From Alteromonas sp. 1_MG-2023 (GTDB lineage: Bacteria; Pseudomonadota; Gammaproteobacteria; Enterobacterales; Alteromonadaceae), in NCBI RefSeq assembly GCF_030547075.1, contig NZ_JAUOQH010000006.1, positions 62,001 through 126,000 of the forward strand: a stretch of DNA of 64,000 nucleotides. Direction: 5' to 3'. Below are positions 46,445 to 57,048 of the stretch, piece after piece. The position numbers and the translations under genes were made by a program. The stretch's first letter is position 1. Every line of letters begins with the position of its first letter. The notes under the pieces are model-generated. The model worked only from the letters and a program-made list of their open reading frames with translations, was not told the origin of the DNA and did not search any database.

Positions 46445-46624
46445 ATAGGGACCATTATTAATTATTATAGGTATGGTTATAGATACTTAAGTACTAACTA
46501 TAAGCAACTGAGGCCCCGATTACAACGACAATTTTAAGTAAATCTCTGCGATAAACAATCTGTTATATGCGATTAAATCAATTTCAACGTGATTATTTTC
46601 TAAACAAAATCACCATTCAGTGCA

Positions 46625-48640
46625 TTACGACAAGGCAACCACCTGCTTTCTTAGCGCTTCTACGTCATCTCTTAACGACGCAGCTTTTTCAAACTCAAGC
46701 TCTCGGGCGTATTCAAACATCTGCTTTTCAAGCTCGGAAATTTGCTCCATTAACTCTGTCGCACTTGCCGCTTTCTTCTGTTTTTTCTTCTCTTCTACTT
46801 TGCGAAGCCTTACTTTACCGGAGGCAGGATGAGCTCCTTCGCCCAAATCCATAATATCGGTAATCGGCTTATTCAAGCGCATCGGCGTTATATTATTGGC
46901 CTTGTTGTACTCTACCTGTTTTTCACGGCGGCGTTCAGTTTCATCCATGGCTTTTTTCATAGATTTAGTGATTTTGTCGCCATATAAAATGGCGCGACCG
47001 TTGATGTGACGAGCCGCTCTACCAATCGTCTGAATAAGTGAGCGCTCTGCTCGCAAAAAGCCTTCTTTATCGGCATCTAAAATAGCCACCAAAGATACCT
47101 CTGGCATATCTAAGCCTTCACGAAGTAAATTAATGCCCACTAATACGTCGAACTTACCAATACGTAGGTCACGAATAATTTCTATTCGTTCTACCGTGTC
47201 GATATCAGAATGCAAATACCGCACTTTAACGCCGTGTTCATTTAAATATTCACTTAAGTCTTCGGCCATGCGTTTAGTTAGCGTGGTAATAAGTACCCTT
47301 TCATCAAGGGCTACCCGTTTATGAATTTCCGATAATACGTCATCAACTTGGGTAGCGACGGGGCGCACTTCAATGATGGGATCTAACAGCCCTGTTGGGC
47401 GCACCACTTGCTCTACAATGTCGCCATGGGTCTTTTTAAGTTCATATTCACCAGGCGTTGCGGACACATATACCGTTTGCGGGCAAATCTGTTCAAACTC
47501 TTCAAATTTAAGCGGTCTATTATCAAGTGCTGAAGGTAAACGGAATCCATATTCCACTAGGGTTTCTTTTCTAGAACGATCCCCTTTATACATGGCACCA
47601 ATTTGAGAAACCGTTACGTGGGATTCATCAATGAACATAAGGCCATCAGCAGGGAAGTAATCTAATAAGGTTGGGGGCGGCTCGCCAGGTGCTCGGCCTG
47701 AAAGATAACGTGAGTAGTTTTCTATACCCGAGCAATAACCAAGCTCCATCATCATCTCAATATCAAATTGAGTACGCTGAGAAATTCGCTGCTCTTCTAT
47801 CAGCTTATTAATTTCTAAAAGCTGTGCCTTTCTAGACTTCAATTCGCCTTTTATGTGCTCAATAGCATCAAGAATTTTCTCGCGCGGTGTTACGTAATGG
47901 GTTTTCGGGAATACCGTGGCGCGAACAACTGACTTATCTACCGCACCGGTAAGGGGGTCGAATAAGCTAATTTTATCTATCTCATCATCAAAAAGCTCAA
48001 CTCGAACAGCTTGTTTTTCAGAATCAGCAGGGAAAATGTCAATCACATCGCCGCGCACACGAAACGTACCTCGTTCAAAAGCGAGATCGTTGCGCTTGTA
48101 CTGTAGCTCGGCAAGTCGGCGCAAAATATCGCGTTGATCCATCGTATCGCCCTGTCGCAAATGCAAAAGCATTTTCATGTACGACTCAGGATCACCCAAG
48201 CCATAAATAGCAGACACACTGGCCACAATCACTACATCTCGGCGTTCCATCAATGCTTTTGTGGCAGACAAACGCATTTGCTCGATGTGATCGTTTATCG
48301 ACGCATCTTTTTCGATGAAGGTATCCGTACTAGGTACATATGCTTCAGGCTGATAGTAATCGTAGTAAGAAACAAAATACTCAACTGCATTGTTAGGGAA
48401 AAAATCTTTCATTTCTCCGTACAGCTGTGCCGCCAAGGTTTTGTTATGCGCCATAATAAGTGTTGGCCTTTGAACTTCACTAATAACATTCGCCATGGTA
48501 AAAGTTTTACCCGAACCGGTTACCCCTAACAGGGTTTGCGCTGCTAGGCCACTTTCTAACCCATCAACAAGGGTTTCTATGGCAGCAGGTTGATCGCCGG
48601 CTGGCTTGTAGCTTGAATGAAGTTCAAAACCTTTACTCAT
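46625..48640 (-). CDS. uvrB: Excinuclease ABC subunit UvrB
   Basis: The 671-aa damage-verification helicase of nucleotide excision repair. Walker A is [17 protein letters not shown] (~38-54), the DNA-gripping beta-hairpin is in [20 protein letters not shown] (~92-111), and [21 protein letters not shown] holds helicase motif II. Motif VI is QTIGRAARH, and the C-terminal UVR domain that contacts UvrC is [20 protein letters not shown]. The length matches E. coli UvrB (673 aa). No LexA box was recognised with confidence in the short gap (28 bp) to the MATE gene, so uvrB may also be read from the MATE promoter. Confidence 0.96.
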   Translation of the reverse strand: MSKGFELHSSYKPAGDQPAAIETLVDGLESGLAAQTLLGVTGSGKTFTMANVISEVQRPTLIMAHNKTLAAQLYGEMKDFFPNNAVEYFVSYYDYYQPEAYVPSTDTFIEKDASINDHIEQMRLSATKALMERRDVVIVASVSAIYGLGDPESYMKMLLHLRQGDTMDQRDILRRLAELQYKRNDLAFERGTFRVRGDVIDIFPADSEKQAVRVELFDDEIDKISLFDPLTGAVDKSVVRATVFPKTHYVTPREKILDAIEHIKGELKSRKAQLLEINKLIEEQRISQRTQFDIEMMMELGYCSGIENYSRYLSGRAPGEPPPTLLDYFPADGLMFIDESHVTVSQIGAMYKGDRSRKETLVEYGFRLPSALDNRPLKFEEFEQICPQTVYVSATPGEYELKKTHGDIVEQVVRPTGLLDPIIEVRPVATQVDDVLSEIHKRVALDERVLITTLTKRMAEDLSEYLNEHGVKVRYLHSDIDTVERIEIIRDLRIGKFDVLVGINLLREGLDMPEVSLVAILDADKEGFLRAERSLIQTIGRAARHINGRAILYGDKITKSMKKAMDETERRREKQVEYNKANNITPMRLNKPITDIMDLGEGAHPASGKVRLRKVEEKKKQKKAASATELMEQISELEKQMFEYARELEFEKAASLRDDVEALRKQVVALS

Positions 48641-48668
48641 TAATCAAATACCTTATTTACCTTGCCAC

Positions 48669-50042
48669 CTAGGTAGCATGTTGTTCCTGTTTAAATATCG
48701 AGAGCGAATTTTTGAATACGACAAAAGACACGGTCGCCATGGCAATGTTTGCCACTACCGTCCCCCAGTACAATCCGGTTAAACCGAAAAAGTAACTTCC
48801 CGCAATACTTATTGGCACAAAAAATACAAACAATCTGATGACACTCAACGCCAATGCACTCAAGGGTCGGTGCATCGCGTTTAACGAAGAATTCGTTAAA
48901 ATAATAATACCCTGCATGCCATAACCTAAGGGCACAATCATCAAAAACAATTGGATAAAACGGCTAACCTCGGGTTCACTGGTAAAGGCTACGGCAATCC
49001 AGCCAGAACACACCCACATAAAAACAAATACGAATAACTGCCAAAAAAGCACAAATTTTAACGACAGCATATAGGCGCTATGCACTCTATCGAATTTATT
49101 TGCACCCACGTTCTGGCTAATAAAGGGTGGCAATGTCATAGAAAGTGCAAGTACCACTATACTGGCAATAGACTCCATTCTGCTCCCTACTCCCCATGCC
49201 GCCACAGCTTCAGCTCCATAACCGGCCACTACCGCGGTCATTACTCCACCGGCTATTGGCGTAAGCATATTTGCCCCTGCAGCAGGCAGCCCTATTTTTA
49301 GCACATTGCCGCTTACCGCTTTCAATTCTGATAACGAAAGCAAACGAGGAAGAATTAGCTCTCTTTTTACCGCGAGTAAATAAAGTATCCATGCAGCGCC
49401 TACAAGCCAGGCTAATAAGGTTGCTAGCGCAGCACCTTGAATGCCCATCGCTGGAATAGGTCCCGCACCAAAAATAAATAAAGGATCGAGCAATGCATTC
49501 AAGCCGCCAACAGTTGCCATTACAATACTTGGCGTTCGGGTGTCGCCACAGGCCCTTAAAACACTATTACCCACCATTGGCAGTGACAAGAACACGCTAG
49601 ATGCATACCACAACGTCATATAATCTCTTATATAAGGTAATAACGTTGGCGATGCATTCAGCAAAGTGAAAATAGGTTCAATGGTTAAATAACCAATAAG
49701 TGCCAACGTGCCGACCAAAATAGCCGAAAGCATGAGCGACCCCGTGGCGTAATTTTTCGACTCGCTTAACTCGCCACTGCCCTGCAACTTGCCAATAATG
49801 GCCGACGTACCTATTCCTAATCCAATATTCAAACTAATAACGGTAAAAGTGACGGGAAAAGTAAAACTGATAGCGGCAAGGGGCTCGGTGCCCAGTAAGC
49901 TGACGAAAAAGGTATCAATTAACCCAAAGCTCATCATCATGACCATGCCCAATATCATCGGAATAGTCATGCGCTTTAATGTTGAAGAAATATCACCGTC
50001 TAACAGATTCGCGGCTCGACTCGGGGACTCGTTTGTTTTCAC
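48669..50042 (-). CDS. MATE-family efflux transporter
   Basis: A 457-aa multidrug and toxin extrusion protein with 12 predicted helices in two six-helix halves. The N-terminal part contains MTIPMILGMVMMMSFGLIDT and FVSLLGTEPLAAISFTFPV, typical of NorM/DinF-like exporters driven by Na+ or H+. The substrate is unknown. The start is a GTG with GAGAGGG about 4 bases before it. It is the first gene of a probable unit with uvrB (28 bp downstream). A GTAGTCT/AGACTAC inverted repeat lies ~100 bp upstream. Confidence 0.9.
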   Translation of the reverse strand: MKTNESPSRAANLLDGDISSTLKRMTIPMILGMVMMMSFGLIDTFFVSLLGTEPLAAISFTFPVTFTVISLNIGLGIGTSAIIGKLQGSGELSESKNYATGSLMLSAILVGTLALIGYLTIEPIFTLLNASPTLLPYIRDYMTLWYASSVFLSLPMVGNSVLRACGDTRTPSIVMATVGGLNALLDPLFIFGAGPIPAMGIQGAALATLLAWLVGAAWILYLLAVKRELILPRLLSLSELKAVSGNVLKIGLPAAGANMLTPIAGGVMTAVVAGYGAEAVAAWGVGSRMESIASIVVLALSMTLPPFISQNVGANKFDRVHSAYMLSLKFVLFWQLFVFVFMWVCSGWIAVAFTSEPEVSRFIQLFLMIVPLGYGMQGIIILTNSSLNAMHRPLSALALSVIRLFVFFVPISIAGSYFFGLTGLYWGTVVANIAMATVSFVVFKNSLSIFKQEQHAT

Positions 50043-50139
50043 AAACCCTCTCAGAATGTTGTTTGGTTCGGTTAATTGGCTTTTAAAAATAATGATTTGT
50101 TATAAAACACTACTTTAGCCAACTAACGAGAAGCTATCT

Positions 50140-50158
50140 GTAGTCTAAGTGAGACTAC
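50140..50158. promoter_or_regulatory. Inverted repeat upstream of the MATE gene
   Basis: Seven-base arms GTAGTCT and AGACTAC with a five-base spacer lie 98-116 bp upstream of the MATE start. It could be an operator or a small RNA hairpin; nothing else identifies it. Confidence 0.4.
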
Positions 50159-50545
50159 CCAGATTGGCTATGTTAAATCGACAAAGCAAAGGTTGGATGC
50201 GAGTTTTAACGTCTTTACCCGCATTCACTCTTAGACTAATGACTAATTTACACGTTTCATGAAGACATTGGGCTAGAAACTCACCAACACCCTATTTTAA
50301 TAATTCAAGGTTCCGATTGAGAACGTTTAGTTTACGAAATAACATCATTTTACGTGATGACAATTTCATTACGGCTAGATTGCGCTTTTAAGACAGGCTA
50401 AATAGAGATTAAATGCGAATTATCGCTTAAGAGTGCAATAATTAGAATGTAAAAAAAATGTAAACCTTTCTTTTCATTCTGTTATATCGTCGAAAAAGTA
50501 ACTGATAGTCGACGAATTAACACACAAGATATTTTTTGTCCAATA

Positions 50546-50717
50546 GATCTGGTAAGATCTCTTAAAGAGATCCGGAGAATATCGGTAACACATTAATAAA
50601 TATATATTTTTAGATTGATCACCTGCTCTTCACTCTCGATCATTAACACCATGATCTTACCAATTTATCCCAAGGTTAATAACTATCAACATAGTTATCC
50701 ACAGAATTAGTGGATAA
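50546..50717. other. oriC-like cluster: GATC sites, AT-rich stretch and DnaA boxes
   Basis: GATC occurs at 50546, 50556, 50569, 50617, 50638 and 50653, six in 111 bp, and again at 50792. A GATCTCTTAAAG resembles the 13-mers of E. coli oriC, and GATCATTAAC...ATGATC echoes an E. coli oriC segment. An AT-rich run lies at 50590-50613. A perfect DnaA box TTATCCACA is at 50695-50703, and a near-perfect one (TTATCCACT) lies on the other strand at 50709-50717, five bases away. Weaker boxes are TTATCCCAA (50665) and TTATCAACA (minus, 50931-50939). No dnaA, mnmG or mioC gene is near. It may be an origin-like or DnaA-titrating/reactivating site. Confidence 0.55.
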
Positions 50718-51073
50718 GTAGCTCAAACCCAGCATTTACGCCATATGGTGGGTAACTAGTCCGAAATTAGGTAAGTGAAGACTAACCTTGAGATCCTAAG
50801 CTGTAGGTTACATATTTATTAAACCCTGTACATATTACCAGTACACAAAACATTTTTTATTCTTTTTTATTATATAGGAAGCGAATTTTGATACTGAGCA
50901 AATGTAGCGTCTATGGGTAAAAATTTATTCTGTTGATAACGCAGTTAAATAGCCCGATACCAATTCTCGCTCACTTATTAAGCATCGCTTTCTCGCTTTT
51001 GGTGCAAATTTGTGCACAAAACACCTAAAAAGCTATTTTTTGACCACTTAGCATAAATATTTCATTAAGGTTG

Positions 51074-51102
51074 TTGACAGAAACCCAGATGCTCTTTAAT
51101 AT
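51074..51102 (+). promoter_or_regulatory. Sigma-70 promoter of the tRNA-Asn genes
   Basis: A perfect TTGACA -35 box (51074-51079) is followed after 17 bp by TAATAT (51097-51102). A GC-rich discriminator (TCCGCCCC) follows, typical of growth-rate- and ppGpp-controlled stable-RNA promoters. The first tRNA begins 21 bp after the -10 box. Confidence 0.88.
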
Positions 51103-51123
51103 TCCGCCCCGTTGAAAAGCAGG

Positions 51124-51200
51124 TCCCCTTTAGCTCAGTTGGTTAGAGCGACGGACTGTTAATCCGCAGGTCCCCCGTTCGAATCGGGGAAGGGGAGCCA
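51124..51200 (+). tRNA. tRNA-Asn (GTT)
   Basis: A 77-base cloverleaf: acceptor TCCCCTT pairs with AAGGGGA, the D arm has AGCTCAGTTGGTTAGAGC, the anticodon loop is CTGTTAA (anticodon GTT), the T arm is CCCCGTTCGAATCGGGG, and a discriminator G and an encoded CCA end the gene. Confidence 0.97.
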
Positions 51201-51227
51201 ACTTTTCATCGACAACTTAAGTGCAAT

Positions 51228-51304
51228 TCCCCCTTAGCTCAGTTGGTTAGAGCGACGGACTGTTAATCCGCAGGTCCCCCGTTCGAATCGGGGAGGGGGA
51301 GCCA
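51228..51304 (+). tRNA. tRNA-Asn (GTT), second copy
   Basis: A near-identical copy 27 bases after the first, with the same anticodon GTT and encoded CCA. It differs by one compensated pair in the acceptor stem (TCCCCCT with AGGGGGA). It is most likely co-transcribed from the promoter at 51074. No clear rho-independent terminator follows. Confidence 0.97.
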
Positions 51305-51518
51305 CTTGGTTGGCTCATTCAAGCATCACTTCTCTTTCGTTATTCCTTGCATTTCTTTATTTCAGCAATAACTTCTAAAATCATTAAATAACCCTAATTC
51401 AATCAAGTTGTTAATCTGCGCCTAAAAAGCGATAATAGACGGATTATTCTTGTTTCAATTTCGAGTAGGGCTGTTATGCCTTAGCTCAACTAATTCCTCG
51501 TAGGAATTGCGATATTTC

Positions 51519-52100
51519 ATGACTGAATTTTTATTACTATTAATTGGTACTGTATTAGTTAATAACTTCGTGTTGGTGAAGTTCCTTGGCCTATGCCCTT
51601 TTATGGGGGTATCGAGTAAGCTCGAAACGGCTATGGGCATGTCTATGGCCACCACGTTTGTGTTAACCCTTGCCTCTGCCACCAGCTACCTCGTAGAGAC
51701 ATACTTACTGGCACCTCTTGGTATTGGCTACCTTCGGACGCTAGCGTTTATTTTAGTGATTGCCGTTGTGGTTCAGTTCACTGAAATGGTGGTGCATAAA
51801 ACTAGCCCTACCCTGTATCGCCTATTAGGTATCTTTCTTCCACTGATCACTACTAACTGTGCCGTACTCGGCGTGGCACTACTCAACTTAACTGAGCAAC
51901 ATAACTTTATGGAAAGCCTAATTTATGGCTTTGGTGCTGCGGTTGGTTTTTCTTTGGTGCTGGTTTTGTTTGCAGCCATGCGAGAACGATTAGCCGCTGC
52001 CGATGTACCGGTTTCCTTTAAAGGTGCATCTATTGCCATGATTACTGCGGGTCTGATGTCATTAGCATTTATGGGCTTTAGCGGCTTGGTGAAAATATAA
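51519..52100 (+). CDS. rsxA: Electron transport complex subunit RsxA
   Basis: A 193-aa inner-membrane subunit with six helices of the Rsx/Rnf ferredoxin:NAD+ oxidoreductase. It carries [20 protein letters not shown] at the N-terminus and [18 protein letters not shown] in the second half; the paired cysteines in these repeats hold a membrane iron-sulfur centre with RsxE. The ATG at 51519 is chosen because the protein then aligns with E. coli RsxA from its first residue. It opens the six-gene rsx operon; its stop overlaps the rsxB start by one base. Confidence 0.96.
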   Translation: MTEFLLLLIGTVLVNNFVLVKFLGLCPFMGVSSKLETAMGMSMATTFVLTLASATSYLVETYLLAPLGIGYLRTLAFILVIAVVVQFTEMVVHKTSPTLYRLLGIFLPLITTNCAVLGVALLNLTEQHNFMESLIYGFGAAVGFSLVLVLFAAMRERLAAADVPVSFKGASIAMITAGLMSLAFMGFSGLVKI

Positions 52101-52669
52101 TGACCATGACGTACGCCATTGTCGCATTAGGGGCGCTAGCACTCTTATTTGGCTTAATTTTGGGTTATGCCAGTATTCGATTCAAAGTGGAAGGCGACCC
52201 ACTGGTTGATCAAATCGATGAAATATTGCCCCAAACTCAATGTGGACAATGTGGCTACCCTGGTTGCAAACCCTATGCAGAAGCCATTGCTAATGGGGAT
52301 GAAATTAACAAATGCCCTCCAGGTGGTGAATCGACGATTAAAAAACTCGCCGATTTAATGGGTGTAGAGCCCAAGCCTCTAGACGCAGCTCACGGCGAAG
52401 AAGATACGAAAAAAGTCGCCTTCATTCGAGAAGATGAATGTATTGGGTGTACCAAGTGTATTCAAGCATGCCCTGTTGACGCCATTTTAGGCGCAGCTAA
52501 GCACATGCATACGGTAATTGTTGAAGAGTGTACGGGTTGCGACCTGTGTGTAGACCCCTGCCCCGTAGACTGTATCGACATGGTGCCTGTTACACCAACA
52601 ACAGCAACATGGAAGTGGGATTTTTCCTCATCACCGAAAGGTGACATTCCAATTAAAATGGTGTCGTAA
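52100..52669 (+). CDS. rsxB: Electron transport complex subunit RsxB (ferredoxin)
   Basis: A 189-aa membrane-anchored ferredoxin: an N-terminal helix (~4-25), a four-cysteine cluster motif ([17 protein letters not shown]...KCPPGG, ~48-75) and two 4Fe-4S motifs ([16 protein letters not shown] and [16 protein letters not shown], ~112-160). It passes electrons between RsxC and the membrane subunits. In E. coli the complex reduces and switches off the SoxR sensor. The start overlaps the rsxA stop, and rsxC begins 3 bp after the stop. Confidence 0.95.
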   Translation: MTMTYAIVALGALALLFGLILGYASIRFKVEGDPLVDQIDEILPQTQCGQCGYPGCKPYAEAIANGDEINKCPPGGESTIKKLADLMGVEPKPLDAAHGEEDTKKVAFIREDECIGCTKCIQACPVDAILGAAKHMHTVIVEECTGCDLCVDPCPVDCIDMVPVTPTTATWKWDFSSSPKGDIPIKMVS

Positions 52670-52672
52670 GCG

Positions 52673-55282
52673 TTGAACTACCCAGATTTTGATAACATCA
52701 TTGAGCGTTTAAACTCAGGGAAATTATTTTCCTTCCCAGGTGGTGTGCACCCAGACGATAAAAAGCGACTTTCAAATAAAGCCGCAATTGTGCAACCTAG
52801 CATGCCGGACATGCTAACGCTGCCTATCCGTCAACATGTAGGTTCAGAAGGTATTTGCAATGTAAATGTGGGTGACTATGTTCATAAAGGACAAGCACTT
52901 TCTAGTGCCACAACACCCTATGCAGTGCCAGTTCACGCACCTACCTCGGGTCATATTGTTGCCATTGCGCCTCACGTGGTTGCCCACCCAAGCGGCCTTA
53001 CCGAAATGTGCGTTAGCATTAAACCTGACGGTAAAGACACATGGGGCGAACTTACCCCATTGGCTGATTACAGCGCCGAAGATAAAAATACAATTGTTGA
53101 CGCTATATGCCAAGCCGGTATTTCAGGCATGGGCGGCGCAGGTTTTCCTACCCACATTAAAACAGCCACCAGCAAACCCGTTGAGTTTTTAATTTTAAAC
53201 GGTGTTGAGTGCGAACCTTATATTACGGCTGACGATCGCCTCATGCGTGAACACGCGTGGCAAATTCGCCAAGGCCTAGACATTCTTGCCCATATTATTG
53301 AGCCTAAAGCGATTGTCATCGCTATTGAAGATAATAAGCCTGAAGCTATTCAAGCGCTCAATATTGCTTGCCAAGATAAAGACGCGTATCGCGTAATACC
53401 GGTAGAAACCAAATACCCTGCTGGCGGTGAGAAACAATTAATTCAAGTGCTCACTGGTCGCGAAGTTCCTCGTAACGGTCTGCCAGCAGACATTGGCGTG
53501 ATGATGTTTAACGTAGGAACCTGTTTTGCCATTGCCGATGCAATCATACATGGAAAGCCACTTATCGAACGCATTGTGACGGTAACCGGTGACGCTGTAG
53601 CGAAACCGGCTAATTTTCGCACCTTTCTAGGCACGCCTGTAAAACACTTGCTTAGCGAAGCTGATTACCAAGCGAAGAAACAGCAGTCGCCCAAAGTTAT
53701 TATGGGTGGCCCCATGATGGGCTTTGCCTTAGCTGATGCCACCATACCCGTGGTAAAAACCACAAACTGCTTGTTAGTACCTAGTAAAAAAGAGTTGGTA
53801 GACGATAACGCCGAACGCCCGTGCATTCGTTGTAGCGCGTGCGCAGATGCGTGCCCAGCTTCGCTGTTACCACAACAAATGTTTTGGCATGCCAAAGCCA
53901 AAGAGTACGACAAAGCTGAAGAGTATGACCTTTTCGACTGTATTGAATGCGGTGCGTGTGCTTATGTATGCCCCAGTGAAATACCATTGGTGCATTATTA
54001 TCGCCAAGCTAAATCAGAAATTCGATTACAACGAGACGAAAAGAACAAGGCAGAAAAAGCCAAGCAGCGCTTTGAAGCACGTAACGAACGATTAGAGCGG
54101 GAAAAAGAAGAGCGTGAAGCGAAACATCGCCGCGCTAAAGAAGCGAGGCTTGCGGCAAAGAGCAACCCAAATACCAAATCAGCGTCTGCTACCCCTTCTA
54201 CAGAACAAAATGGCGCTAAAGATAAGGTGGCTGCTGCTCTAGCAAGAGCCAAGGCGAAGAAAGCCGCGCTTCAAAACGGCGCAACGGACGTTGCTTCTGT
54301 AACTGCTATTCCCCCAGCAAATAATAGTACCGAGACCACTGACAACAAGGTTTCTTCCGTTGAAGACACTAGTACTCAAGCCCCTATTGATGACAAAAAA
54401 GCACAAGTAGCTGCCGCTATAGCACGAGCTAAGGCTAAAAAAGCGCAGAAGCTTAGCGAGACTGCCCCTGACGCCCAGCCTACAAGCGACAGCAATAGCG
54501 AAAGCACAGACGACAATACCAATTCAGCGGCTGATGATAAAAAAGCGCAGGTTGCCGCAGCCATAGCCCGTGCTAAAGCTAAAAAAGTAGCACGCGAGCA
54601 AACCAGTAACAAAGCAGTAAGTGATTTACCAACAAACGAAACTTCAGATACTGCTAGTGCGCCTTCGCCCACCCAACTTCAAGATGAAAAGAAAGCACGT
54701 GTCGCGGCGGCAATAGCCAAAGCGAAAGCGAAAAAAGCCGAATTGCAAAAGCAACAACACGCTGATAATGCAGACACACAAAAATCAACCTCAGCAGAGG
54801 TTGAAGTAACTAATGCTCCAGAAGCCAAAGCCTTAGAAGACAAGGTTTTAAACCCAGGAAGCAATAAAGACCTCGAAGTGTCTGATGAAAGCTCTGACAA
54901 AAGCTCTCAAGAAACAGCTTCTACTGCTAATGATAATGCTAATGCTAATGCTAGCGATACTACGCGTAGCGCTGATGACAAAAAAGCCAGAATAGCCGCA
55001 GCAGTAGCGAAGGCCAAAGCGAAAAAGCGCTTAGCAGAGGTGCAAAAAACGCAATCAAAAGACGCGCCTGGTGGTGTGCACAGCCTTGAGCAGGTAGACA
55101 GCCCTGAGCAAGCAAACAGCCCTGAGCAAGAAAACAGCCCTGAGCCGGTAAACACCCCTGAGCCATCACCATTCGATGAAGTAAGCGACCCTGCCATTGA
55201 GAAAAAGCGTCGTATTGCCGCTGCGGTTGCTAAAGCAAAAGCCAAGAAAGCGGCTGCAGAAAGTGAGAACAAACCATCATGA
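52673..55282 (+). CDS. rsxC: Electron transport complex subunit RsxC with a repeat-rich tail
   Basis: An 869-aa NADH- and FMN-binding subunit. The core is ~1-455: FPGGVHP near residue 22, the nucleotide/FMN loop [13 protein letters not shown] (~151-163), VEYEP-type [14 protein letters not shown] (~178-191), and two 4Fe-4S motifs [12 protein letters not shown] and [12 protein letters not shown] (~385-440). The remaining ~410 residues hold six copies of a K-K-A-x-V/I-A-A-A-I/V-A-R/K-A-K-A-K-K unit between acidic linkers, plus a Ser-Pro-Glu-Gln repeat near the end. E. coli RsxC has a shorter tail of the same kind. The start is a TTG. It overlaps rsxD by four bases. Confidence 0.94.
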   Translation: MNYPDFDNIIERLNSGKLFSFPGGVHPDDKKRLSNKAAIVQPSMPDMLTLPIRQHVGSEGICNVNVGDYVHKGQALSSATTPYAVPVHAPTSGHIVAIAPHVVAHPSGLTEMCVSIKPDGKDTWGELTPLADYSAEDKNTIVDAICQAGISGMGGAGFPTHIKTATSKPVEFLILNGVECEPYITADDRLMREHAWQIRQGLDILAHIIEPKAIVIAIEDNKPEAIQALNIACQDKDAYRVIPVETKYPAGGEKQLIQVLTGREVPRNGLPADIGVMMFNVGTCFAIADAIIHGKPLIERIVTVTGDAVAKPANFRTFLGTPVKHLLSEADYQAKKQQSPKVIMGGPMMGFALADATIPVVKTTNCLLVPSKKELVDDNAERPCIRCSACADACPASLLPQQMFWHAKAKEYDKAEEYDLFDCIECGACAYVCPSEIPLVHYYRQAKSEIRLQRDEKNKAEKAKQRFEARNERLEREKEEREAKHRRAKEARLAAKSNPNTKSASATPSTEQNGAKDKVAAALARAKAKKAALQNGATDVASVTAIPPANNSTETTDNKVSSVEDTSTQAPIDDKKAQVAAAIARAKAKKAQKLSETAPDAQPTSDSNSESTDDNTNSAADDKKAQVAAAIARAKAKKVAREQTSNKAVSDLPTNETSDTASAPSPTQLQDEKKARVAAAIAKAKAKKAELQKQQHADNADTQKSTSAEVEVTNAPEAKALEDKVLNPGSNKDLEVSDESSDKSSQETASTANDNANANASDTTRSADDKKARIAAAVAKAKAKKRLAEVQKTQSKDAPGGVHSLEQVDSPEQANSPEQENSPEPVNTPEPSPFDEVSDPAIEKKRRIAAAVAKAKAKKAAAESENKPS
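54227..55260 (+). repeat. Protein-coding repeats in the rsxC tail
   Basis: Six units coding for [16 protein letters not shown] segments (near 54228, 54396, 54540, 54687, 54981, 55203) are spaced irregularly by Ser/Thr/Asp/Glu-rich linkers. Between ~55078 and 55167 five 18-bp tandem units of the type ACAGCCCTGAGCAAG code for S-P-E-Q-x-N. The Ala/Lys units should form basic helices and the linkers should be disordered. Confidence 0.85.
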
Positions 55283-56379
55283 AGTTAACCTTATCCAGTT
55301 CTCCTCATCAAAGAGTAAAGCGAGATACAGGCCAAGTGATGCGCTTGGTTATTTACGCCATGTTGCCAGGTATCATTGCCCAATCAGTATTTTTTGGGTG
55401 GGGTACGCTAATACAAGCCTTTCTGGCAGTGGCAAGTGCGTTAGTCTTTGAAGGGATTATTTTATGGCTACGTAAGCGCCCTATCGAGCGCACACTAACT
55501 GATTACTCAGCAATATTAACCGGCCTGTTAATTGCTATAAGCATTCCCCCTACTCTACCTTGGTGGATGACTATCACTGGGGTGTTTTTTGCCATTGCTG
55601 TCGCCAAGCAGGTATACGGTGGTTTAGGGTTCAATATATTTAACCCCGCAATGATTGGCTATGTGGTGTTGTTAATCTCATTTCCTGCCGCGATGAGTTT
55701 ATGGTTACCGCCTCAGCATTTAGCAAGCTTAACGCCTAGCTTTTTAGACTCTGCTGCACTTATTTTTACCGACTTTTCTACCACCGGCTACGATGTTACC
55801 CAACTGCGCACGGTTGCTGATGGTGTGGCAGACGGCGTGACCATGGCGACCCCCCTCGACACCCTAAAAACTGACTTAACTTTAGGCATTACTTACTCAG
55901 AATCGTTGCTCAGACCTATTTTTTCCACAGGGCTCTTTCAATCAGCTGGTGCAGGTTGGGGATGGGTAAGTTTAAGTTACCTACTTGGTGGTTTGTGGCT
56001 TGTGCGATTGAAGGTCATTAGCTGGCACATTCCAGGTAGCATGTTGGCGTCTGTGGCTGTGTTTTCATTACTGCTTTATATGATTGATGCCGATCATTAT
56101 GCTTCACCACTTTTTCATTTGATTAATGGCGCCGTTATGGTGGGTGCATTCTTTATTGCCACCGACCCAGTATCGGCCTCTACCACACAAAAAGGTCGAA
56201 TTATTTATGGTGCAGCTATTGGATTTTGGGTGGTCATAATTCGTGTATTTGGTGGCTATCCAGACGCTATCGCTTTTGCTGTAATTATCATGAATATGGT
56301 GGTGCCGCTGATTGATTACTATACCCGTCCTAGAACTTACGGACATCAGGTAACTAAGAAAGCAAGGCGGTCAGAGTAA
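55279..56379 (+). CDS. rsxD: Electron transport complex subunit RsxD
   Basis: A 366-aa membrane subunit with about nine helices. FMN is attached through a threonine; the likely site is the Thr of [12 protein letters not shown] (~192-203). The half-conserved [21 protein letters not shown] and [17 protein letters not shown] motifs match RsxD/RnfD. It is thought to couple electron flow to ion movement. The ATG overlaps the rsxC stop (ATGA), and rsxG starts directly after its stop. Confidence 0.95.
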   Translation: MKLTLSSSPHQRVKRDTGQVMRLVIYAMLPGIIAQSVFFGWGTLIQAFLAVASALVFEGIILWLRKRPIERTLTDYSAILTGLLIAISIPPTLPWWMTITGVFFAIAVAKQVYGGLGFNIFNPAMIGYVVLLISFPAAMSLWLPPQHLASLTPSFLDSAALIFTDFSTTGYDVTQLRTVADGVADGVTMATPLDTLKTDLTLGITYSESLLRPIFSTGLFQSAGAGWGWVSLSYLLGGLWLVRLKVISWHIPGSMLASVAVFSLLLYMIDADHYASPLFHLINGAVMVGAFFIATDPVSASTTQKGRIIYGAAIGFWVVIIRVFGGYPDAIAFAVIIMNMVVPLIDYYTRPRTYGHQVTKKARRSE

Positions 56380-57048
56380 ATGGTTAAAGAGACGCTAGTA
56401 AAAAACGGTTTAATGTTAAGCGCATTTGCAATCATTGGCACTGCACTCATTGCCTTTACCTTTAACGTAACCGCCGAACGCATCGCGCAGCAACAAAAAC
56501 AAAGGTTACTCAGTATATTAAACGAAGTTGTTCCGCATGATTTACACGACAACGCGCTTTATGCTGATTGCACAGCGGTGACAAATTCGAGTTTAGGTAC
56601 GAAAGAGCCCCACACAGTTTATCGTGCACGGATAAACGGCGAACCGACAGCACTAGCCATTGAAGCCACCGCTCCTGATGGTTATAGCGGCAACATTTCG
56701 CTGGTTATTGGGGTGGATACAAAAATGAATGTGCTAGGTGTGCGAGTATTAGAGCACAAAGAAACCCCAGGGTTGGGTGATAAAATTGATTTGGCAATCA
56801 GCAACTGGATCACATCATTCACTGGAAAACACTTTTCAGTAAGTGCGTTACCTGTGTGGCAAGTAAAAAAAGATGGTGGCGAATTTGATCAGTTCACTGG
56901 GGCAACCATCACGCCCCGAGCTGTGGTTAATGCGGTAAAAAATGCCCTCTTATACGTACAAGATAACCAACAAACACTGTTTTTAGCCCCTAACATGTGC
57001 GGCGTTGATAATAGCGTTCCCCCAACGAATGAGGCGTTAAGCGAATGA
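56380..57048 (+). CDS. rsxG: Electron transport complex subunit RsxG
   Basis: A 222-aa protein with one N-terminal membrane helix (~10-30) and a periplasmic FMN-binding domain. The covalent flavin site is the last Thr of [12 protein letters not shown] (~171-182), and [15 protein letters not shown] is the second conserved block. A C-terminal tail with one Cys (NMCGVDNS) follows. Its stop overlaps the rsxE start by four bases (ATGA). Confidence 0.95.
   Translation: MVKETLVKNGLMLSAFAIIGTALIAFTFNVTAERIAQQQKQRLLSILNEVVPHDLHDNALYADCTAVTNSSLGTKEPHTVYRARINGEPTALAIEATAPDGYSGNISLVIGVDTKMNVLGVRVLEHKETPGLGDKIDLAISNWITSFTGKHFSVSALPVWQVKKDGGEFDQFTGATITPRAVVNAVKNALLYVQDNQQTLFLAPNMCGVDNSVPPTNEALSE

Larger units (their letters stand above)
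50043..51073. other. Long non-coding block between the MATE gene and the tRNA promoter
   Basis: About 1 kb with no credible gene on either strand; stops are frequent in all frames. It holds an inverted repeat GTAGTCT-AAGTG-AGACTAC (50140-50158), a CATCA/TGATG repeat near 50343-50359, the DnaA-box/GATC cluster described separately, and a palindrome TTTGTGCACAAA (51009-51020). The region is AT-rich throughout. It is by far the largest gap in an otherwise dense window. Confidence 0.8.

Noticed and set aside
51299..51322. GAGCCA...TGGCTC hairpin as a terminator of the tRNA genes
   Set aside because: It overlaps the CCA end of the mature tRNA and has no following T run.
54376..55272. Long antisense frames opposite the rsxC tail
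   Set aside because: Repeated Ala/Lys codons give open antisense frames rich in Ala, Leu and Ser; there are no start signals or homology.
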